Program-made: the position numbers and the translations under genes | Notes under the pieces: model-generated | The model's input: only the letters and a program-made list of their open reading frames with translations | Told to the model about the DNA's origin: nothing | Database searches by the model: none | Source: Parafannyhessea sp902761955 | GTDB taxonomy: Bacteria > Actinomycetota > Coriobacteriia > Coriobacteriales > Atopobiaceae | Reading direction: 5' to 3' | Assembly (NCBI GenBank): GCA_902761955.1 | Contig: CACWMM010000081.1 | Coordinates: 1 to 6,789, forward strand | DNA length: 6,789 nt | Shown here: piece by piece, positions 1 to 5,590 of the stretch | How the letters are laid out: each line of letters starts with the position of its first letter | Numbering within the stretch: the first letter of the stretch is position 1

Positions 1-37
1 GGGAGGGGGGAGTTTCGTTGCATAGCTTCAGTACCCT

Positions 38-94
38 CCACCCGCTGAGCGGGTGGCTTTCTGTGCCGCACTACGCGCGGCACAGGCTAAAGCC
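38..94 (+). other. Paired hairpins, possibly an IS200/IS605 right end or omega RNA 3' part
   Basis: Two strong hairpins follow each other. The first pairs 38-45 with 49-56 around a TGA loop. The second pairs 61-69 with 77-85, and outside it GGCTTT (55-60) can pair with AAAGCC (89-94) across a three-base bulge. The two structures share 55-56, so they compete at the base. They are followed directly by ATTGAATGAAATAAG. A double hairpin ending in TTGAATGAA-like sequence resembles the right end of IS200/IS605 elements, where the TnpB guide RNA scaffold lies. No tnpB is in the window; it would lie to the left. This is inference from shape; tandem terminators are the alternative. Confidence 0.35.
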
Positions 95-106
95 ATTGAA
101 TGAAAT

Positions 107-140
107 AAGCCCCCGAAATCCGAAGATTCCGGGGGCTTTC
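107..140 (+). terminator. Rho-independent terminator, probably bidirectional
   Basis: GCCCCCGAAATC (109-120) pairs with GATTCCGGGGGC (125-136) with one mismatch and a CGAA loop. The stem is flanked by AA on the left and TTTCT on the right, giving a typical G+C stem with a short U tract on the plus strand and a weaker one on the minus strand. It would end transcription entering from the left edge. A second, weaker hairpin (AAAGCC 160-165 with GGCTTT 171-176) follows. Confidence 0.7.
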
Positions 141-241
141 TCGCATTTGGCGCTTCCCGAAAGCCTTGGCGGCTTTGTCCAATACAGGGCACTAGTTGCA
201 AGCCACCGCGACTAGAGGTGCGGGATGAGGCTGGATGAGTT

Positions 242-263
242 GGCCTATTCCCACTCAATATGA
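242..263 (-). other. guaA 3'-end-like attachment core, copy 1
   Basis: The minus strand reads ATT GAG TGG GAA TAG, that is Ile-Glu-Trp-Glu-stop, the near-universal C-terminus of GMP synthase (GuaA). The codons upstream on the minus strand do not continue as GuaA, so only the terminal core is present. Genomic islands are known to integrate at the guaA 3' end and to duplicate such a core. A second copy in the same orientation lies at 5591-5613, matching at about 20 of 22 positions with one single-base gap. The pair therefore looks like att sites bracketing an integrated element. No integrase gene is seen between them. Confidence 0.55.
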
Positions 264-479
264 GTCGAGCGGCTGTGGTGGTTTGGGGTGGCTCGAAACG
301 CCCTCTCGTATCCATGCTGCGCGTTGTGGCGCCGGGTATCATCCACGCGGACGTCAAAGCGACATCACGGGCACCTTTTCCGCACCCGTGACGTCGCCTC
401 ACTTCAAGTACGATGACGTCATGACGCCACCCATCCGCGTTTGCGCTGGTAACGACGGCAGAAGAGCCGAGGCATGCAC
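264..479. other. Stretch with no convincing gene
   Basis: Open frames exist here on both strands, but none shows a recognisable domain or a good ribosome binding site. Local structure includes a 7-bp inverted repeat (TCACGGG near 365 with CCCGTGA near 384), a perfect ATGACGTCAT palindrome at 413-422, and three GACGTC hexamers within about 75 bases. The left part of the presumed integrated element would be expected to hold an integrase; none is readable, so this may be eroded sequence. Confidence 0.4.
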
Positions 480-755
480 TTAGCTCATGACATAGCGCGT
501 GCCACGGCCCGAGCCTTGGACGCTCGCCAGGCCCTTGGTCACAAGCCCCTTCAGGACCCTTAGGACCTTGTCCTTTCCAAACCCGGTCAACGCGACCACC
601 CGGCTGCTTGACAGCAGGACTCCCGAGAAGGCCAAGAGCACCCTCTCCTCGTCCCCGTCGAGAGCAGGCCTGACGTCCAAAAACGGGCAGGATCACGCCT
701 ATTGACCCCTCGGTCGCATCGAACCGAGGCTTAGCCTTGCCATCCGCATACCCCC
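480..755 (-). pseudogene. C-terminal fragment of AlbA/Schlafen-type ATP-binding regulator, frameshifted
   Basis: Reading leftward on the minus strand, about 25 codons give KPRFDATEG and GVILPV, then a one-base frame change in a run of five T (plus-strand A at 679-683), then about 65 codons with a winged-helix signature: DGDEERVL, LTGFGKDKVLRVLKGLV, and GSGRGTRYV at the end. This matches the C-terminus of proteins that carry an AlbA_2 (Schlafen, 'divergent AAA') domain followed by a winged helix, which often act as regulators or in mobile-element defence. With one T fewer the junction reads LPVLDVRPALDGDEE, the expected continuity. The N-terminal ATP-binding domain, several hundred residues, is missing beyond about 755. 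The UAA stop is at 480-482. Family assignment is fairly good; the fragment cannot be functional as the full protein. Confidence 0.6.
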
Positions 756-769
756 GCCTTATGCGTCGG

Positions 770-988
770 ACGCCTGTGCCGTTCTCGGGGCGCTCGCACC
801 TCACGACCATCTACGCGGACTCAACGTGGGCGCTGCCGTCGAGCGGGATTTCTGGACCGCAGTGCTTCTACTCGTGCTCGACTTCGCTTGCCGGAGGCAA
901 CGGCGCCGTGTGGACCAGCAGCAAGACGGGCTGCGCGTACCTCCGCATCGACTCGGCAAGTACGCCGGGGTATATCACCGCAGCGTAG
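770..988 (+). pseudogene. C-terminal fragment of a possible phage tail or surface protein
   Basis: The frame is open from 674 to a UAG at 986-988, and from about 770 the codon use is like real coding sequence (mostly G/C third bases). The residues are rich in Ser, Thr, Gly and aromatic residues, as in IYADSTWALPSSG, GPQCFYSCSTS, AVWTSSKTG and YLRID. That composition fits a beta-rich C-terminal domain of a phage tail or receptor-binding protein, or a surface protein. No ribosome binding site or N-terminus is visible, and the left part overlaps the antisense AlbA fragment, so a junction lies near 755-770. In phage genomes such a protein commonly precedes the lysis genes, which here begin 2.4 kb to the right. 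The family is not recognised with certainty. Confidence 0.35.
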
Positions 989-1000
989 GTACCACACGCA

Positions 1001-1603
1001 CTAGCGATCGCGCATCCAGAGCATAGCGGCCTTCGCCGCGAGCAGCGCGAAGCAGATGATGCCTGCATAGAGCTGTCTCGCCAGGATGAACGCGGCCACG
1101 CAGGCGGCGGAAAGCGCGACCCCCGCAGCCAGAGCCGCCTTCCCCCAACGCCCGTCAGCGCGGGAGGCGGCGAGCTCGCAGAGCCCGCAGAGCACGATCG
1201 CCCCGACGCACGCGGAGAAGACCGCCCTTACCCACGGGCTTACGCCGGTGAGCGCGAGCATGCTTACCGTTGTCGGGTCCTCGGCACCGTTGCCGAACAC
1301 CGGCACGACCAGGAGCAGCGCCGCCAAAACGTACAGCAGGCCGCACACCAGCGACGCATGACCAACCGCGAAGGACCTCCTCTCGGCCTGCGTAGCCGAC
1401 ACGACCTCGTCCGGGCTTATGAGCTCGTCTATCGTCACCGAGAAGAAGCGCGACACTTCCCTGAGCGAGTCGATGCTCGGGTAGCCCCTGCCGGACTCCC
1501 ACTTGGACACGGCCGTCCTCTAGACGTAGAACGCCTCCGCCAGCTGCTCCTGCGTGAGCGAGCGCGCCTTCCTTAGCTCCTGGAGCTTCTCGCCGAACTC
1601 CAT
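1001..1603 (-). pseudogene. XRE-family regulator with C-terminal membrane domain, amber stop in the HTH
   Basis: About 200 codons are read leftward from ATG at 1603 (GGAGG at 1611-1615, 7-nt spacing). Residues 1-60 form an XRE/Cro HTH: MEFGEKLQELRKARSLTQEQ, LAEAFYV, then an in-frame TAG at 1520-1522, then RTAVSKWESGRGYPSIDSL. The usual motif is YVSRTAVSKWE, so the stop replaces Ser, one change from TCG. About four hydrophobic segments follow (such as SLVCGLLYVLAALLLVVPVF and the end of the protein). This layout is common in gut Firmicutes and Coriobacteria as a DNA-binding regulator tied to the membrane. The amber codon splits the recognition helix, so the gene is probably inactive unless suppressed or a sequencing error. 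Its start overlaps the stop of the PAP2 gene, indicating a coupled operon. Confidence 0.75.
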
Positions 1604-1605
1604 GG

Positions 1606-2292
1606 TCATCCCTCCGATCGCGCAGTGGTAAGTCTTGCGTCGGCTCGCGCAACGGCGTACCGGTACATCGCGAACAGGCCTGCCGCCAGGAGGATCGAGC
1701 CGACGATGTCGGTGGCCCAGTGCACGCCGGAGACCAGCCTGCCGGCGACCATGAGGGCGGAGAACGCGGCCACGAAGGCGACGACGGCAACCTTTGCCTG
1801 AATGCTCTTCGACCTCCGCACGATCTGGTAGGCTAGCGTCGGCATGACGCCCAGGACCAGCAGCGTCGTCGAGGACGGGTAGGACGCCTCCATGACGCCG
1901 TCGATGGGGATCGGCCGGTAGTTTATCGGGAACGCCTCGAAGACTAGGTAGGTGGCTGCGATCAAAACGTAGTAGACGCCGAGGAGCAGCAGGTCGGGAT
2001 CGACTGCAGAGAGGCTCCTGCGCCTGACGAGCTGCGTGGCGCCCATGACCCCGAAGCCAAGACAAACGGCTGCCGGCACGAGGCCGAGCCAGTCGGTGAT
2101 CGCATAGAGGACCATGTGCACGCCCGTCAGGCCGTGGAACCATACGTTGAATGCCGCGAGTCCTACGCACGTGCCGTTCTGCCCGGCCGGCTGCACGTCC
2201 TCGAGCTGCACCAGCGCCGTCCAGAGCACGAATGCGGCGAGCAGCGCCGTCTCTGTAACGAGGTCCCTTCTCGATTTTGCCATCTCTTTCAC
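1606..2292 (-). CDS. PAP2-family membrane phosphatase, atypical catalytic motif 2
   Basis: An integral membrane protein of about 228 residues with five to six hydrophobic segments. The PAP2 superfamily dephosphorylates lipid phosphates such as phosphatidic acid or undecaprenyl pyrophosphate. Motif 3 is clear (GRLVSGVHWATDIVG, Arg-x5-His-x3-Asp). Motif 2, usually PSGH, reads YPSSTT, so the usual His is absent; motif 1 is only suggested by NYRP. I recall YPSSTT-type sequences in related gut proteins, so this may be a subfamily trait. GTG at 2292 is preferred because GGAG (2300-2303) lies 7 nt upstream; ATG at 2283 or 2322 are alternatives. Its UGA overlaps an ATG of the downstream XRE regulator (ATGA), pointing to co-transcription. 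Confidence 0.75.
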   Translation of the reverse strand: MKEMAKSRRDLVTETALLAAFVLWTALVQLEDVQPAGQNGTCVGLAAFNVWFHGLTGVHMVLYAITDWLGLVPAAVCLGFGVMGATQLVRRRSLSAVDPDLLLLGVYYVLIAATYLVFEAFPINYRPIPIDGVMEASYPSSTTLLVLGVMPTLAYQIVRRSKSIQAKVAVVAFVAAFSALMVAGRLVSGVHWATDIVGSILLAAGLFAMYRYAVARADARLTTARSEG

Positions 2293-2353
2293 TATGACTC
2301 TCCTCTCCGTCGGTGGACCCATGGCAAGGCGAAGGTACCCGCCATGGGGCCAC

Positions 2354-2389
2354 CGGGAAAGAGCCGTGCCGTCACGTCGGCGACACGGC
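2354..2389 (-). terminator. Probable terminator after the methyltransferase gene
   Basis: On the minus strand, 2389-2381 pairs with 2371-2363 (nine pairs including one G-U, nine-base loop), followed by TCTTTCCC. It lies 32 bases after the methyltransferase stop and before the PAP2 start, so it would separate the two minus-strand units. The U tract is short. Confidence 0.45.
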
Positions 2390-2421
2390 CCGTATCATCG
2401 CTCTCTAGCTGGGGTTTTGCG

Positions 2422-3138
2422 CTACCTGCGCCTGAGCCTCACGGCGATGGTGTTGAGGTAGGCAAGGGCTCCGGCCTCGACGGCGGCACGGTCGCCTGCG
2501 GCGTACTCGTTGTCGCACTCGAGCCAGTCGGCCCACGCCTCGTGCGTACAGGTCATCTCGCGCATGTCGAGGATCTCGGCGTCCCCGGTCTGCTCGAGAT
2601 TGGCGCGCCACCAAGCCATGTCGTGCATGTAGTCGAGCTGCTCGGGCGTCCAGGACGCGAGCAGGCACGCGGGCAGGTCGTCGTGGCGGTCGCGCGCCAT
2701 TCCGGGTATGGCAAACAGCAGCTCGCCGCCGCGCCTGACGAGCGGCAGCAGGTGCTCGCCGAGGTAGAGGGGGTCGCGGCCGAAGTAGTTGTAGGAATCG
2801 ACGCTCACGACGGCGTCGAAGAACCCGTGCGCGAAGGGAAGCGCTGTCGCGTCCGCCTTGAGCGGGACGGCTTGCCGGTTCGTCAGCCCCATCTCCTCGA
2901 AGAAGCGCATGTTGTCGGAGGGGTCGCTCCAGAGGTCGGCGGCGTACACGGTGAAGCCGCACTCGCGCGCCATGAGGGCACTCGTGAGCCCGGCGCCGCT
3001 GCCGAGGTCGAGCACGACGGAGCCTTCGGGGATGTCGGCGTAGCCTAGGAGCTCCTCGCATAGCTTGAGCGGGTTGGGTCCCATGCTGCGTTCGCGCATG
3101 ATGGATTGAGGGAAGGTGTCTGCCTTCGGGAAGTTCAT
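2422..3138 (-). CDS. Class I SAM-dependent methyltransferase
   Basis: A complete 238-residue protein. The Rossmann-type SAM-binding motif I is VLDLGSGAGL (residues 42-51), followed by the acidic second strand end YAADLW (near 65-70) and the motif IV region FDAVVSVDSYNYFGRD (near 107-121). The N-terminus MNFPKADTFPQ and block SMGPNPLKLCEELL are typical of a conserved gut-bacterial subfamily of unknown substrate, distantly like small-molecule methyltransferases. The start is ATG at 3138 with AGGAA 7 nt upstream (3146-3150). It is one of the few undamaged genes here, which suggests retained function or recent arrival. A terminator-like hairpin follows it and a MerR-operator-like dyad lies about 85 nt upstream. 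The substrate cannot be told from sequence. Confidence 0.88.
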   Translation of the reverse strand: MNFPKADTFPQSIMRERSMGPNPLKLCEELLGYADIPEGSVVLDLGSGAGLTSALMARECGFTVYAADLWSDPSDNMRFFEEMGLTNRQAVPLKADATALPFAHGFFDAVVSVDSYNYFGRDPLYLGEHLLPLVRRGGELLFAIPGMARDRHDDLPACLLASWTPEQLDYMHDMAWWRANLEQTGDAEILDMREMTCTHEAWADWLECDNEYAAGDRAAVEAGALAYLNTIAVRLRRR

Positions 3139-3392
3139 GGTCTTGTTCCTGTTCTGTGAGAATCCGTTACCCGTGGATGGATTCGGAACGCAGCGAACCT
3201 TGGGTGCCTTGCACCCTCTCTAAACGTTAGGTTCTAGCGTTCCCTACAGAACAATGACCAAAAGGCATCCCCTTGGATGGTCGTTGCCGCGAGGCCTCAT
3301 GCCCCGCGCATCTCAACCATCATATCATGCTGACTGCGGAAGTGGAACACCACGGCACATCATGAAGGCCACCTTGTGACGCCATAGGACGA
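3139..3392. other. Intergenic region upstream of the methyltransferase
   Basis: No gene is supported. It holds the methyltransferase leader, an inverted repeat GAATCC/GGATTC (3160-3165 with 3179-3184), a hairpin GGGTGC-CTT-GCACCC (near 3202-3216) and the 19-bp dyad listed separately. The right part (about 3300-3392) may include eroded phage sequence before the lysis genes; short open stretches there have no recognisable motif. Confidence 0.5.
3223..3241 (-). promoter_or_regulatory. 19-bp dyad resembling a MerR-family operator
   Basis: AACGTTAG-GTT-CTAGCGTT has two 8-base arms matching at 7 of 8 positions around a 3-base centre. MerR-family regulators bind such dyads placed inside an over-long 19-bp promoter spacer. 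On the minus strand a TTTAGA (3219-3224) could act as -10 with a weak CTGTAG (3244-3249) as -35, exactly 19 bases apart and enclosing the dyad. The hexamers match consensus poorly, so the promoter is tentative. No merR-type gene is in the window. Confidence 0.35.
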
Positions 3393-3429
3393 TGCCTCCC
3401 GAGGACGAAAAAGTCGATTTCGGGAGGCA
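3393..3429 (+). promoter_or_regulatory. Hairpin enclosing the ribosome binding site of the XhlA-like gene
   Basis: A perfect 10-bp stem (3393-3402 with 3420-3429) with an inner GAC/GTC pairing. The 3' arm contains GGGAGG (3422-3427), the best Shine-Dalgarno in front of the XhlA-like frame. The stem would hide that site from ribosomes unless opened. It could instead be a terminator of upstream phage transcription, but the following GTTCTCTTATT is a poor U tract. Confidence 0.5.
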
Positions 3430-3437
3430 GTTCTCTT

Positions 3438-3656
3438 ATTGAGTCAATCATCGTGGCGTGCATTACCGGTGTCGTAACGCTGATTGGGGTGATTCTTTCC
3501 AACTCTAAGAGCAGAGCCGTCATGGAGGTCAAGCTCGACGCCCTCACGGAGAAGGTCGAGAAGCACAACCAGGTCCTGGAGCGCACCTACCGACTCAAAC
3601 AGTACATGGCTGTCGCGAAGCACGACATCGAGTCCTTGAAGGGAAAGGCGGACTGA
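3438..3656 (+). CDS. XhlA-like phage lysis accessory protein
   Basis: About 67-72 residues: an N-terminal hydrophobic segment (SIIVACITGVVTLIGVIL), a basic SNSKSRAV stretch, then a coiled coil (VKLDALTEKVEKHNQVLERTY) and a polar tail. This is the architecture of XhlA/hemolysin-type small phage proteins that sit beside holins and endolysins. Start choice is unclear. GTG at 3453 has no ribosome binding site. An in-frame ATT at 3438 lies 10 nt after GGGAGG and restores the expected residues IESII before the membrane segment; either ATT is used as a rare start or an ATG was lost. The UGA at 3654-3656 is one base before the holin ATG, as in an operon. Confidence 0.65.
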   Translation: MESIIVACITGVVTLIGVILSNSKSRAVMEVKLDALTEKVEKHNQVLERTYRLKQYMAVAKHDIESLKGKAD

Positions 3657-3657
3657 C

Positions 3658-3868
3658 ATGGAGAAGTTCCTGGCAAGCAACGAGTGGCAAATGGCGGCTT
3701 CTGCGCACGATCGTGCAGGACGTCCTGGGCGTGGTGGTCACGAACCTCGACCTCATCATGGGCTGATGCGTGATCGACCCCAGCATGAGGGGCCTGGTGG
3801 TGGCGCTAGTGATGGCGATGCCCTCGCCGATCATGGCGGCGCTCGGAGGGGACGGCGACACCCCGTAG
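3658..3868 (+). pseudogene. Phage holin, frameshifted and with internal UGA
   Basis: Starting at ATG 3658, ten codons give MEKFLASNEW. One extra base near AAA (3689-3691) shifts the frame; the second frame then reads WRLLRTIVQDVLGVVVTNLD, LIMG, an in-frame TGA (3764-3766), CVIDPSMRGLVVALVMAMPS, and ends PIMAALGGDGDTP at TAG 3866-3868. Two hydrophobic helices in about 69 codons and the position between an XhlA-like gene and a lysin fit a small class II-like holin. The N-terminal MEKFLASNEW form is familiar from gut phage holins. Two independent lesions make it inactive as written. The continuous first frame (GRPGRGGHEPRP and onward) is out of frame and not a real protein. Confidence 0.65.
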
Positions 3869-3878
3869 ATTCCGAGGG

Positions 3879-4532
3879 ATGAGGCACGTGGGGCTTAACG
3901 GCATCGACATCTCGAGCTGGCAGGAAGACCTGGTCGTCTCGGCCAGGGGTACCTGCAACTTCACCATCGTTAAGGCGACCGGCGGCGCCGGGTATTCCAA
4001 CGAGTGCTTCCGCCGGCACGCTGACGAGACATTGGCCGCCGGCAAGCTGCTCGGCTGCTACCGCTACGCGCGCGACCGGGGCTACGAGGGATCCGCCGAG
4101 GCGGAGGCCGACCACTTCATCGACGCTTTCAGGCCCTACGTCGGCAAGGCGATCCCGTTCCTGGACTGGGAGGCCGACGCGCTGGACCTGGGGACGTCCT
4201 GGGCCAAGAGGTGGCTCGAACGCGTGAAGGCCAAGACCGGCGTCACGCCGGGCATCTTGAAGGACTTCTGCTGGTGGGTGCCAGACGACCCATACGATCT
4301 CGGTGAGGAGCTGAGGCGCGAGCTTCCCGCGGGCCACCCGCTGGAGTGCCGGAACCTCGTTGCCCTCGCGAGGAGCGAGCGTCGTGACGACGTTCTGTTC
4401 CACGACGGGCGGGACTACGTCCTCGCCCACCTCACGCGGAGCGCTCACAACGCCCTGCCGTTCCCGCTGTTCGAAGTCGTGAACGGCGACATCTCACAGT
4501 TATTGCGGAACAACTACTTCGAGGAAGAGTGA
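3879..4532 (+). CDS. GH25 lysozyme-like endolysin, C-terminus replaced by a small unrelated protein
   Basis: Residues 1-126 are a GH25 muramidase, cutting between MurNAc and GlcNAc in peptidoglycan: GIDISSWQ with Asp10, IVKATGGAGY, GCYRYAR, and PFLDWEAD with catalytic Asp96 and Glu98. After KTGVTPGI the usual continuation (YMSK, later barrel strands and a third acidic site) is absent. Instead residues 127-217 read LKDFCWWVPDDPYDLGEELR, DDVLFHDGRDYVLAHL and PFPLFEVVNGDISQ, like a free-standing small protein of about 90 residues, possibly an immunity protein. So about a third of the barrel is lost and enzyme activity is doubtful. GTG at 3888, 9 nt after GAGGG (3874-3878), may be the true start; ATG 3879 is too close to that site. 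It follows the holin and precedes immunity-like genes. Confidence 0.8.
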   Translation: MRHVGLNGIDISSWQEDLVVSARGTCNFTIVKATGGAGYSNECFRRHADETLAAGKLLGCYRYARDRGYEGSAEAEADHFIDAFRPYVGKAIPFLDWEADALDLGTSWAKRWLERVKAKTGVTPGILKDFCWWVPDDPYDLGEELRRELPAGHPLECRNLVALARSERRDDVLFHDGRDYVLAHLTRSAHNALPFPLFEVVNGDISQLLRNNYFEEE

Positions 4533-4539
4533 GGCCAGC

Positions 4540-5065
4540 GTGGACAAACGTGACTTTTTCAGCGTCTCTGTATGAAGCATGGTCGCCTACTGCATCATGT
4601 GCCTCGAGAGCTACGTCTTGAAGGCCTACGCCGACCACGACTTCGCTCCCGTCCTGCGGTTCGCATGGGACATCGTCGGACAGGAGGGCAACATCGACCA
4701 GGATGCCGACCGTCACATGGAATCCATCCCCGAGTACCCCTTCGAGTTCGACGACTACGAGGCGGCGGGGGTTCGAGCACCTCACCGAGAACGAATTCAT
4801 CGAGCTCAGGGGCCTGCCGAACCCCGACGACGAGGTGCTCGGCCTCCTCACGCACCGCATATACGACGTCGCGATGTGCTACGCCTACACCGCGGTTGAG
4901 ACCCCCTCCCAGGGAGCCGTCAACCTCGTATCCGACGTGGTCGGCCGTCTAGGAAAGCATGGAATCCAGCTGCCAGACTCCGAGCTCGTGAGGGGCTTCC
5001 CCTTCTCCGAGTTCTATGGCTGGGGTATCCAGGTCAGACCCGAAGGGTTATCCGGGGAGATATAA
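4540..5065 (+). pseudogene. Immunity-like protein of about 174 residues, frameshifted
   Basis: Read from GTG 4540 (GAGG at 4531-4534, 5-nt spacing): MDKRDFFSVSV, an in-frame TGA (4573-4575), SMVAYCIMCLESYVLKAYAD, FAWDIVGQEGNIDQDADRHM, IPEYPFEFDDYEAAG. A +1 change in a run of five G (4767-4771) then moves to the frame FEHLTENEFIELRG, LLTHRIYDVAMCYAYTA, GKHGIQLPDSELV, ending FYGWGIQVRPEGLSGEI. Removing one G joins the parts smoothly. The mostly helical pattern resembles small polymorphic-toxin immunity proteins (Imm6-like is one possibility); this is recall, not a search. ATG 4579 could restart translation after the UGA. No toxin gene is next to it. Confidence 0.5.
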
Positions 5066-5122
5066 GCACGAATGCCGAACACGCCCCAACTACCAAAGGT
5101 GGTATCAGAAAAGGAACAAGCA

Positions 5123-5452
5123 ATGAACGACCAAATCAGGGCTCTGATTGCCCGGCACGAGCAGGACTCCTTCTTCACGCGCGTGGCACCGACCGAGGAG
5201 ATGATAGCGTCCGCCCAAAGGCTGCCCGACGTCACCATCCCCCGGCAGTTCGTCGACTATCTCAGGGAATATAGCCACGGCGGCGTCAGTGGGGTCGAGA
5301 TACTTGGAGTAGGTTTCACCGGCACCATGCTCTTCCTCGAGACCACGCTCCGGCATCGCAAGTACGGCCTGCCAAACAATCTCCTCGAGATCGAGAACTG
5401 CGATGAATGGCAAGAGTGCATCGACTGCGACACCGGAGAGGTGGTCTCCTAG
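5123..5452 (+). CDS. SMI1/KNR4 (SUKH) family immunity-type protein, C-terminus cut by amber codon
   Basis: 109 residues from ATG 5123, chosen because AAGGA (5111-5115) lies 7 nt upstream; an in-frame ATG at 5072 has no such site. SUKH features: an N-terminal helix (MNDQIRALIARHEQDSFF), EEMIASAQRLPDVTIPRQFV, DYLREYSHGGVSGVEILGVG, and the conserved end IENCDEWQECIDCDTGEVVS. SUKH proteins bind and neutralise diverse nuclease and deaminase toxins. TAG at 5450-5452 stands where Trp is usual (VVSWD), and the same frame continues DPIEGMIIDHPDFTC before similarity stops near 5497. So the gene lost its last helix by nonsense mutation and by a rearrangement. It is the last gene of the presumed island before the right att core. 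No partner toxin is present. Confidence 0.75.
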   Translation: MNDQIRALIARHEQDSFFTRVAPTEEMIASAQRLPDVTIPRQFVDYLREYSHGGVSGVEILGVGFTGTMLFLETTLRHRKYGLPNNLLEIENCDEWQECIDCDTGEVVS

Positions 5453-5497
5453 GACCCAATCGAGGGAATGATCATCGACCATCCGGACTTTACCTGC

Positions 5498-5590
5498 GTT
5501 AGGCCAACAGGCACACGAGTCCCCAAGAAGCACCAAAAAGGCGCCCCGCAGCCACGTCCGGAGCGTCTGGAGAATCGCACAATTTGTAGC
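5498..5590. other. Short gene-free stretch before the right att core
   Basis: SUKH similarity has ended and no gene signal follows. The bases are unremarkable and lead into the guaA-like core at 5591. Confidence 0.4.

Noticed and set aside
413..422. ATGACGTCAT palindrome as an operator
   Set aside because: A single 10-base palindrome in gene-free GC-rich DNA without a nearby promoter is weak evidence.
235..483. 82-codon plus-strand frame
   Set aside because: It begins inside the guaA-like core region, has no ribosome binding site and no recognisable motif.
28..810. 260-codon open frame on the minus strand
   Set aside because: Only its first part (about 755-680) matches a family; the rest is an out-of-frame shadow of the AlbA fragment and crosses a guaA-like core and noncoding DNA.
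2116..3048. 310-codon plus-strand frame
   Set aside because: It lies opposite the PAP2 and methyltransferase genes and crosses both; it has no motif of its own.
3831..4448. 205-codon minus-strand frame opposite the GH25 gene
   Set aside because: It is antisense to a clear GH25 gene, has no recognisable domain, and is explained by GC-rich codon bias.
1520..5452. Alternative genetic code (UGA or UAG recoded) as in some gut phages
   Set aside because: UAG would have to mean Ser in one gene and Trp in another, normal UGA and UAG stops end other genes, and frameshifts coexist. Decay or sequence error explains it better.
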